This document shows positions 1 through 5,885 of a DNA stretch of 38,250 nucleotides, in pieces. The stretch covers positions 1 through 38,250 of the forward strand of contig CAJTNK010000008.1 of the NCBI GenBank assembly GCA_910577885.1, in the 5' to 3' direction. Under the pieces are notes generated by a model. That model did not search any database, was not told the origin of the DNA, and was given only the letters and a program-made list of their open reading frames with translations. Each line of letters opens with the position of its first letter. The stretch's first letter is position 1. A program made the translations under genes and the position numbers. The stretch is from an uncultured Rikenella sp. Its GTDB lineage: Bacteria > Bacteroidota > Bacteroidia > Bacteroidales > Rikenellaceae.

Positions 1-119
1 CTTCTTCATCTAATTAAAAATAGAAAAATCAGCTACCAAAATTTATTCGGGGCGGAGCTGGTTTTTTTTGCTGGCTGGGCGGGGTTTGGGGCGGGTTCGG
101 GCGGCGCCGGCGGGCGGGG
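1..119. repeat. ITR: Inverted terminal repeat (conventional right end)
   Basis: Positions 79-119 are the exact reverse complement of 38210-38250 (41 nt), so this is the inner part of the adenovirus ITR. The outer 78 nt are present only here. The outer part is AT-rich and the inner part carries GC boxes (GGGCGGGG type), as expected for an adenovirus replication origin followed by Sp1-type sites. The usual terminal CATCATC and the ATAATATACC core are not visible at position 1, so either a few terminal bases are missing or the end is divergent. Confidence 0.85.
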
Positions 120-148
120 CGGGGAACTTGCTGACTCTTGCTAGAAGC

Positions 149-267
149 AAAAAATGGCGATCGTGTCGTGGCTCGCAGAAGCCAGGGTTCGGGAATCGAA
201 CCCCGTCCGGCCAGCCGTTCGGGCCCCTCCTGGTCAGATTTGCTTCCTGAGCCACCCCACGATCACC
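149..267 (-). ncRNA. VA-RNA-like RNA polymerase III transcript (predicted)
   Basis: On the minus strand there is an A box TGGCTCAGGAAG (254-243, one mismatch to consensus), a perfect B box GGTTCGATTCC (202-192) and a T6 terminator (154-149). The predicted ~119-nt RNA folds back on itself. 267-258 pairs with 165-156 (10 bp, one G-U), GTGGCTC (255-249) pairs with GAGCCAC (174-168), and GAAGC pairs with GCTTC. The B box lies in a 7-bp hairpin. The long imperfect terminal stem and the spacing resemble adenovirus VA RNA, which blocks PKR or occupies the small-RNA machinery. It lies between the ITR and the E4 promoter, unlike primate VA RNAs, which sit between pTP and 52K. A captured tRNA is less likely because the D and T arms are imperfect. 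Expression is inferred. Confidence 0.72.
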
Positions 268-352
268 GGTGACGGCTTGCATCTTGCTCGGGTCATCCCT
301 GCGGTGGCGTGGGCGTAGGCGGAAGCGGGAAGTGATAATTCGAAATTCGTTC

Positions 353-470
353 TGAGTCAGGGGCCAAATTCCCCGCCGCGTCAGCGGTCAAATTCCGCGT
401 GGGTGGTGATTCCCGGAGGGAGTGTCGGGGCGGGTCCAGGGGTATATAGGCGGCTGCCTTCGAGATCACC
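353..470 (+). promoter_or_regulatory. E4 promoter
   Basis: A TATATA box is at 443-448, preceded by a GC-rich GGGGCGGG-type site, and an AP-1-like TGAGTCA is at 353-359. Transcription should begin around 470-475 and run rightward into E4. The assignment rests on the TATA box, its position just inside the ITR and the E4 genes downstream. Confidence 0.75.
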
Positions 471-537
471 ACCACCGACCGTTCTCTCGCGGCTCGTTCG
501 GCGTTTATCCGCTGCGCTTTCCGTGCTCTCGCTCGCG

Positions 538-633
538 GTAAGTGCTCGACTGCCACGTCGTCGGGACACCGTGGAAGGCGGCTGGTGTTCTGTGTGCTTG
601 GGCTGACTGTGGCTTTTGTGTCTGTCTTTGCAG
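538..633 (+). other. Intron in E4 leader
   Basis: A consensus donor GTAAGT starts at 538. A pyrimidine-rich tract ending TTTGCAG closes at 633. The 96-nt intron would join a ~65-nt untranslated leader to the exon carrying the first E4 ATG at 662. The next strong acceptors for downstream E4 ORFs are at 1866 (TTTTGTAG) and 2202 (TTTCCTGCAG). Confidence 0.65.
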
Positions 634-661
634 TGTCGAATTAATTCGAATCACCGTCGCG

Positions 662-1846
662 ATGGCTGAACCAAATTGTCTGGAGATTCGGCAACAGGGC
701 GAACAGGTTGTCACGCTCACCCACTTGGGTTATTGTCGGGTCTTGGTGTCGGCGGCACGCGACATCGATCTGCACCGCGATCGGTGTGTTACTCACACGC
801 CGTTCGGAATCATTTTTCATACCAACCTGGTAGTTTCGGTGCGCGATGGCTTTACCGTGCTGGTCTCGTCGAGCCCGACGAGTTTTGTGCAAGTGAGCAC
901 CAACGTGGTCTGGGGCCGAGAAGTTGATTTGTTACTGAACATGAGCATCGACTACACCAGACCCAACCGGGTGTACGCCCGTCAACCCCTGGCGGTGATG
1001 TGCCTGCTGGAGAGCGAGGAGCGTCCGTGCTTGCCCATCTTGGGCCCGGTCATCAGTTTGGATGAAGCGGCCGAAGAAGAGGAGGCAGACGCGGGAGGCT
1101 CTGCGAGTCCCGGTTCTCAGGCTCCTCCTCCCTCGCCCTTGGTTCCTGAGACCCCGCCACCGTTGTCAGCTGTTTCCCGACCGGACTCGGCGGCCACGTA
1201 CACCGTTCCATCCAGCGACGCCGAAGAGCAAGCGGCCGCCGCGGAGGCATCGGAGGCGACCGAGGCTTTCGAGGCCGACGCAGCGGGGAGCGACTCCTTG
1301 TGGCCTTCGAGCGAAGAGGCGGAAGGCGATTCTTCTTCGTCTTCTGATGATGCTGAGGACGATGATGCCGTGACTGTGACTGAGGGTTCGTCGGGAAGCG
1401 ATTGGGAGTCGGATGATGAGAACCCCGTCGCTAACGGGGGCGATCCTTTGGAAACGACTCGTGGCGTCGATCAAGTGCGGCACCCGTGTTTTATTTTAAA
1501 ATTTAATCTCAGCGCCCGAGCCGGTGCCGATCGTTTTCCACCCCGACGAGGCTACGTGATCCGTAAACTGTTGAGCGAGACCGAGTTGCAGTTGAGCGAC
1601 GACGCCGCTACGATGGCGTGGCAGGCCTCGGTGGACTGTAGCAGTTGCCCCTATGATTGTATTTTCTTCAATAGCGAGTGGGAGCGGGTGGGAGAAGAGG
1701 TGGAGGTGACGATCGTGGTGGCTTCGCACATGTTTTCCCAAATGCGTGTTGAGGATGTGTGTGAGATGGTGCGCTTGACGCTGGAGCATCGGGCGCGGGT
1801 TTTCTTCCGCTGTCAGGTGGACGTGATGGTGCGGTCCATGAAATAA
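662..1846 (+). CDS. E4 ORF1-like protein: dUTPase-like domain plus acidic linker and C-terminal domain
   Basis: The 394-aa protein starts at the first ATG after the leader acceptor. Residues ~1-120 match the mastadenovirus E4 ORF1 pattern derived from dUTPase: a PFGIIFHTNL strand, a turn, a VDLLLN strand, then ARQPLAVMCLLE, comparable to GHPVGTLLLE in human E4 ORF1. The catalytic dUTPase motifs are not intact, so enzyme activity is unlikely. Residues ~125-265 form a Glu/Ser/Ala-rich acidic linker. The last ~120 residues are folded-looking and faintly resemble E4 ORF3 (IRKLLSE against IRDLLRD, then a beta strand and an EMVRLTLE helix). E4 ORF1 is normally ~125 aa, so this is three times the usual length. 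The ORF3 comparison is inference. Confidence 0.75.
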   Translation: MAEPNCLEIRQQGEQVVTLTHLGYCRVLVSAARDIDLHRDRCVTHTPFGIIFHTNLVVSVRDGFTVLVSSSPTSFVQVSTNVVWGREVDLLLNMSIDYTRPNRVYARQPLAVMCLLESEERPCLPILGPVISLDEAAEEEEADAGGSASPGSQAPPPSPLVPETPPPLSAVSRPDSAATYTVPSSDAEEQAAAAEASEATEAFEADAAGSDSLWPSSEEAEGDSSSSSDDAEDDDAVTVTEGSSGSDWESDDENPVANGGDPLETTRGVDQVRHPCFILKFNLSARAGADRFPPRRGYVIRKLLSETELQLSDDAATMAWQASVDCSSCPYDCIFFNSEWERVGEEVEVTIVVASHMFSQMRVEDVCEMVRLTLEHRARVFFRCQVDVMVRSMK

Positions 1847-1847
1847 A
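1842..1847 (+). terminator. AATAAA inside E4
   Basis: The hexamer overlaps the stop codon of the first E4 ORF. A pyrimidine tract and TAG acceptor follow immediately, abutting the next ATG at 1867. It could end short E4 mRNAs; use is inferred. Confidence 0.4.
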
Positions 1848-1866
1848 ATCTCTCTGTGTTTTGTAG

Positions 1867-2469
1867 ATGAATTCCGAGTCCGCGTCTTCTTTCTGGGCGC
1901 CCGCCGAGACGCGTTACCTTCCCACCTCGTGCCGGGCCTGGTGGTGCCTGGCGACCCCGCCGTTGCCGCGCAAGTGGGCCCGCCGGTCGGAGTACTATCG
2001 GTGGCTGCGGGCGGCCGTGGAGGCGCTGTGGAGCGGTCCCTCCGAGCGCCGGGACTTGCTGTGGCCATACGCTCCGTACCGCCAGTGCCTGGAGGCGGCT
2101 TTGGAGCTGGAAGGGCAGAGTCGCGCGGTGTCCACCGTGCGCCTGCATCGGGGGTGTCAGCTGCTGATGGTGAGACTTAAACTCTTGCAATGTTTCCTGC
2201 AGCGCCAGAACTGCCTGATCCATCACAGCCGCTATGGGAGTTGCACAGAGCATGCGAGCTCTAGCCGAGGGGGCGTCGGAGGAGAGCGACCTCCTGACGG
2301 GTGCGGAGATGGCGACGGATGCTACCTTATTTCCCTTTGTCAGCCCGTGTTCCAGCCGGAGGACCGCCTTGCACTGCACTCTTCTTGTTGCTGCCCCCCG
2401 GGGATCGGTGAACCTGAGCCCCCTGGTGTTTATTCCCGTACCCTGGTCGAGCTTGCTCGACTGCTTTGA
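1867..2469 (+). CDS. E4 ORF of unknown function, in the ORF4 position
   Basis: The 200-aa ORF begins directly after a splice acceptor (TTTTGTAG followed by ATG) and overlaps the start of 34K in another frame, the same arrangement as human E4 ORF4 and ORF6. The first ~120 residues look like a helical domain rich in Trp, Arg and Tyr (RRSEYYRWLRAAVEALW). The last ~80 residues overlap 34K and look low in structure. I see no convincing sequence match to E4 ORF4, the PP2A-binding protein, so the homology is positional only. A strong acceptor at 2202 inside the ORF probably serves 34K mRNA. The ORF may be shortened by splicing. Confidence 0.5.
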   Translation: MNSESASSFWAPAETRYLPTSCRAWWCLATPPLPRKWARRSEYYRWLRAAVEALWSGPSERRDLLWPYAPYRQCLEAALELEGQSRAVSTVRLHRGCQLLMVRLKLLQCFLQRQNCLIHHSRYGSCTEHASSSRGGVGGERPPDGCGDGDGCYLISLCQPVFQPEDRLALHSSCCCPPGIGEPEPPGVYSRTLVELARLL

Positions 2470-3202
2470 GCGCTCTTTTTTGTCTCCCCCGTGTTTTGAG
2501 CCCGTGTGCTGCACTCCCCTGAGTTTTCGGCAGCGCGGCTATCACCCCGACCCCACGCTGGTGCTACATTGTCATTGTTCCAAACCCTATTCTTTGGAGT
2601 GCTGGGCGCGCGCGTCTTGGATGCGGAGCAAACTGCAGCGTTACGTGGCTTCGCTGGAGTGGAACGCCCGCTACCCCCTGTACCGGTCCCTGGTGAATTC
2701 TCGCCAGGCGGTCGAGTATTTGATGTACCTGGGTTCGGCGTTCGTCACCCAGGGTCACTTTATGTACGTGGCGGTGCGCACGGTGATCTACGTGACCCGT
2801 CTGGCTCGCCTGGCTCAGCGCGAGCCCACCAGCTTCGGTCTGCCTTTTTTCTTTTTTATTGACACCGAGGACCAGGGCCACGTGTTGGTGCTCAAGTGCC
2901 GCTTCTGCGTGGAGCACGGTCTGAGCCGCACCAGCTGCGCGGAGCGTCTGGCTCGCGTCCTGCAGCGTATGTGCCGAGCCCTCGGTGCCCCTCAGCACGA
3001 GTGCGGGTATCGCTACGAACAGCCCGGTGGCCGCCTGGACGTGTACCGTCACGACCGGGGCGTCGAGCGTTTTCATCGCTACGGTCTGCCGCTGGCCCGT
3101 AATTTGGCTTTTTACCCTTATTTTTACCTGACCCGCCGCCTGGAGGACGACACGGACGACGATCTGAGCGAGGACAGCAGTTGGGCGGACGAGGACGAGT
3201 AA
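2234..3202 (+). CDS. E4 34K: E4 34K (ORF6) protein
   Basis: The 322-aa protein carries the hallmark LVLHCHCSKPYSLECWARASW block, which matches ALHCHCSSPGSLQCIAGGQVLASW of human E4 ORF6, then the WNARYPLYRSLVNSRQAVEYLMYLGSAF-type region and a CRFC Cys pair. In human viruses 34K joins E1B 55K and a cullin ubiquitin ligase to degrade p53 and MRE11 and to export late mRNA; the same nuclear role is expected here. A splice acceptor at 2202 lies 32 nt before the ATG. The C-terminus has an acidic DDDLSEDSSWADEDE-like tail not typical of human 34K. AATAAA follows at 3227. Confidence 0.9.
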   Translation: MGVAQSMRALAEGASEESDLLTGAEMATDATLFPFVSPCSSRRTALHCTLLVAAPRGSVNLSPLVFIPVPWSSLLDCFERSFLSPPCFEPVCCTPLSFRQRGYHPDPTLVLHCHCSKPYSLECWARASWMRSKLQRYVASLEWNARYPLYRSLVNSRQAVEYLMYLGSAFVTQGHFMYVAVRTVIYVTRLARLAQREPTSFGLPFFFFIDTEDQGHVLVLKCRFCVEHGLSRTSCAERLARVLQRMCRALGAPQHECGYRYEQPGGRLDVYRHDRGVERFHRYGLPLARNLAFYPYFYLTRRLEDDTDDDLSEDSSWADEDE

Positions 3203-3226
3203 ACAGAGAGCTGATGTCTTGGTACC

Positions 3227-3232
3227 AATAAA
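3227..3232 (+). terminator. E4 poly(A) signal
   Basis: AATAAA lies 25 nt after the 34K stop, facing the fiber poly(A) signal (minus strand, 3240-3245). The two convergent units are separated by only 7 nt. Confidence 0.85.
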
Positions 3233-3239
3233 AAGTTGT

Positions 3240-3245
3240 TTTATT
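3240..3245 (-). terminator. L5 (fiber) poly(A) signal
   Basis: TTTATT on the plus strand is AATAAA on the minus strand. It overlaps the last base of the fiber stop codon (TGA at 3247-3245), as is common for adenovirus fiber genes. Confidence 0.85.
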
Positions 3246-5611
3246 CACACCCTTCCGATATTTGAGTCGTACATGAAACTTAGCTGAAAAATGGGTTTGC
3301 AGTTGCTAGTGGTGCTTTTGAGGGTGATGTAAAAATTTCCCGCTCTGTAGGTGAGGGCATAAGAGCAGTAGGTCGATTGTTTGAACTCTCCGTTTTCGGA
3401 GCAGACGATGGGTAAAAATCCCTGTCCGTGCCCGGAGCCGGCGATGGCGGAGCTGGGCAGGATGAACGTGGGCGTCACGTTCAGTTCTTCCCCGTTCCCA
3501 CCCATGACTTGCATCCGACCCGTCAGACAACTCCCCAGGGTTCCGTCAAACTGGAGCTCCCAGGTTTGAGTCCCGGTAGAGTTCGTGTCTCCGACCACAT
3601 CAATATTAAAAAGTACGTTAGTACCGAGCCGGACCATTTTGATATGGGTATCGGCGTACTCGTTGTAGGTGCCGTTTCTCAGGCGTATGGGGGTGTTAAA
3701 AGGGGTCTGGTAGACGAAGACGGGACTGGTGAGTGCCAGGGCACCGCCGCTTACCCTGAGTTGCGGACTGTTATAGTTGAGTGAGATCGTAGAGTTTCCT
3801 GTGTTGTAGCTCAGCGGGGCAGCCGTAAAAAAAGAGGCGCCTTGGGCGGTTAAGGCGCCGTTGTTATCGAGCGCCAAGCCCCTACCGAGACGCAGGATAA
3901 TGGCGTTGTTGCCCAGGGCCAGAGGGTCTTCCACGGTGACGCTGAGATTTTGGTCGTCGATAACCGTGAGGGGGGATTCGTACTGCAGGGCGATCTTATT
4001 GTCGAGGATGTGGAAGGGCGCGGCCACGTTGGCTTGCAAGAAGTTGGCGGCGTTGAAGGAGAGGCCGCCGCCCGCGGACACGGCGAGCTGGGATCCTCCC
4101 CCAGTCGTAGTTTTTTTCATGAGACCGGGACCCAGATTTAGGCCCAGCTTTCCCGCGTTGCTGTTAAAATAGGTCTCGGTTTGGAGACTCACGCCCTGGT
4201 CGGTGACCGTCAGGGGCGCTTGAAAGTTGGACTGGGCGGATGTCAGGGCGTTGTCGACGACGCTTAAGCCCGCGCCCAGGTTAAGAGCCAGACCAGCGTC
4301 GGTGATGCTGAGGGGGCTCTGGGCGTTCACGGCGAGTTTGCCATTGGCGTTGACTTGCAGGGAGCTGTCGGTGTTGAGGTGGAGACCCGTGCTCCCCACA
4401 AATTCCAAGGGCTGACCGACGTTGAGCTTGAGTTCGTGGGTGGTGTTGTCCACCAGAAAGCCGGGGTCGGTGCGCAGACTGAGCACATTGTTTTGCAACT
4501 GGAGCGGGCTCTCGGCCGTGATGGAGACGGCGGGTGGCGGCACAACGTCGACGGCCAGGGCTCCGGTGTCGTCTTTTTTCAGGCCTGCCCCCAGGCGTAA
4601 TTCGAGACCGTTTGTTCCCTGCGATAGTGGGTCCTCGACGTTGAGGCTGAGCTTTCCGTCGGTAATCGTGAGCGGACTTTCATAGCTTAATGACAAGGCG
4701 TTGCTAGACGTGGTGAGTGGCTCGGCGAGTTGCAAGGCCACCGTTTGTGAGGACCCGGTCCCGCTCAGAGTAAGCGGGTTCTGGAAGCTAGGCAGTTGAA
4801 CCTGGAGCGCCCCCTGGCTGTCGAGATTCAGGTTCTGCCCGATCTGCAGTTTAACGCCGCTGGTGGTGTCCGCGGCGAGCGGGGCGGCAAGCTTGATTTG
4901 CAACTTGTCGTCGCCGACTTGAAAGTATTGGTTGTCGAACCCCAGACTCAGCTCGTCTCCCGTTTTATTCAGCGGCGACTGGACCGTCAACGAGGCCGGG
5001 TCCTGACCCACGACCTCGATGGCGCCGGCGCTGTCAAATCGCAAGCCGGTGCCTAAATAGACGTCAACGCCCCTTCTGGTGTTATATTTGAAACCGGACC
5101 CGAGACCGATATAGAGCAAGTCCCCGACAATGTTGAGAGGCGGGGCCACAGTCATCTGTCGAGTTTGCAGAGCCCCGTTGAGAACTTGCAAGCCACTGCC
5201 CACATTCAGGGAGATGGTGTGAGTGGTAGCGTTGACCTGGATGGGCGCCGTGCCCGTGTAGGTCGGTCCCCCTCCACCGCCCCCGCCCCCGTCGGCAACC
5301 AGTTGATTGTTCTCGATTTTCAGTCCGGATCCCAGGTTGAGGGCGAGTCCGTTACGGGTATGAATGATGGGAGCGGCGGTGCGAATGTTGAGCACGGTGA
5401 GATTGGACAGATAGAAGTCCCAATCGCTGAAGAAAGGCGGGACGGGTACGGGCAAGACGGTGTCAGAGCCGGGAGTGGGAGGGGGCAGGAACGGATAGAC
5501 GGGGTCAAAATTGTCGGCCTCCACCACCCGCCATTCCCACTGCGACGTCGGTCGTCGAGCATCTTCCTCGGTCTCTCGTCGCCGGCGTTTACGAGAACAG
5601 AGGGCTAACAT
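3245..5611 (-). CDS. L5: Fiber protein (L5)
   Basis: The fiber is the trimeric receptor-binding spike. The ATG at 5611 is chosen because a CCCCGCAG acceptor ends 22 nt upstream; the longer open frame has no ATG. The product is 788 aa. The tail has a basic KRRRRE stretch and the penton-binding motif NFDPVYPF at ~34-41, corresponding to FNPVYPY. It is followed by an atypical aromatic PFFSDWDFYLSNL segment, a run of eight glycines, then many beta-spiral shaft repeats (LxLxxGxGL pattern). The knob is roughly the last 170 residues. The TLWTT motif that normally starts the knob is replaced by VFVYQTPFN. The shaft is long compared with the usual 580-aa human subgroup C fiber. Its start codon overlaps the U exon ATG on the other strand. 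Confidence 0.95.
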   Translation of the reverse strand: MLALCSRKRRRRETEEDARRPTSQWEWRVVEADNFDPVYPFLPPPTPGSDTVLPVPVPPFFSDWDFYLSNLTVLNIRTAAPIIHTRNGLALNLGSGLKIENNQLVADGGGGGGGGPTYTGTAPIQVNATTHTISLNVGSGLQVLNGALQTRQMTVAPPLNIVGDLLYIGLGSGFKYNTRRGVDVYLGTGLRFDSAGAIEVVGQDPASLTVQSPLNKTGDELSLGFDNQYFQVGDDKLQIKLAAPLAADTTSGVKLQIGQNLNLDSQGALQVQLPSFQNPLTLSGTGSSQTVALQLAEPLTTSSNALSLSYESPLTITDGKLSLNVEDPLSQGTNGLELRLGAGLKKDDTGALAVDVVPPPAVSITAESPLQLQNNVLSLRTDPGFLVDNTTHELKLNVGQPLEFVGSTGLHLNTDSSLQVNANGKLAVNAQSPLSITDAGLALNLGAGLSVVDNALTSAQSNFQAPLTVTDQGVSLQTETYFNSNAGKLGLNLGPGLMKKTTTGGGSQLAVSAGGGLSFNAANFLQANVAAPFHILDNKIALQYESPLTVIDDQNLSVTVEDPLALGNNAIILRLGRGLALDNNGALTAQGASFFTAAPLSYNTGNSTISLNYNSPQLRVSGGALALTSPVFVYQTPFNTPIRLRNGTYNEYADTHIKMVRLGTNVLFNIDVVGDTNSTGTQTWELQFDGTLGSCLTGRMQVMGGNGEELNVTPTFILPSSAIAGSGHGQGFLPIVCSENGEFKQSTYCSYALTYRAGNFYITLKSTTSNCKPIFQLSFMYDSNIGRV

Positions 5612-5851
5612 GGCTCCTCGCCGTGCGTCTGGACTGCGGGGCGAGATGGTAGAGGTCAAGTGGGAAAACTCGAGTCGCCCGTATCGGACCCGGGTCCGCC
5701 GCGTGAGTGCGTGGTTTTCCCGGTTTCGTCGCTGGGCTCGCGACGAGGACTTGCGCTATACTGCTCTGGGGGACGGTCGTACTGTGTTCATCGAGAACCT
5801 GGGGTCGGGCGGGGCGACCGCGAAGAGACGGCGCTTAAGAAAGCTCAGAAA
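5610..5851 (+). CDS. UXP: U exon (first coding exon of U exon protein)
   Basis: The exon encodes ~80 residues, starting MAPRRASGLRGEMVEVKWE and rich in Arg, with RRVSAWFSRFRRWAR and a basic KRRRLRKLRK end. It is followed by a perfect GTGAGT donor at 5852 (AGAAA before it). Position (between fiber and E3, opposite strand), size and basic character match the mastadenovirus U exon. In human adenovirus it is spliced to exons near and inside the DBP gene read in another frame; the later exons are not located here. The exon ends with 2 nt of a codon. Confidence 0.85.
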
Positions 5852-5877
5852 GTGAGTGTGATGCAAAGCCAAGATTT

Positions 5878-5883
5878 TTTATT
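5878..5883 (-). terminator. E3 distal poly(A) signal
   Basis: AATAAA on the minus strand just after the stop of the 606-aa E3 glycoprotein. It ends the E3 region before the U exon and fiber. Confidence 0.8.
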
Positions 5884-5885
5884 GT

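Noticed and set aside
168..262. Host-like tRNA gene on the minus strand
   Set aside because: A and B boxes are tRNA-like, but the D and T stems are incomplete, no anticodon arm is evident and the ends pair as a long stem. VA-like RNA fits better.
2169..2202. A 34-nt intron in E4 (GTGAGA to TTTCCTGCAG)
   Set aside because: Too short for vertebrate splicing. The acceptor is more likely used by a distant donor for 34K mRNA.
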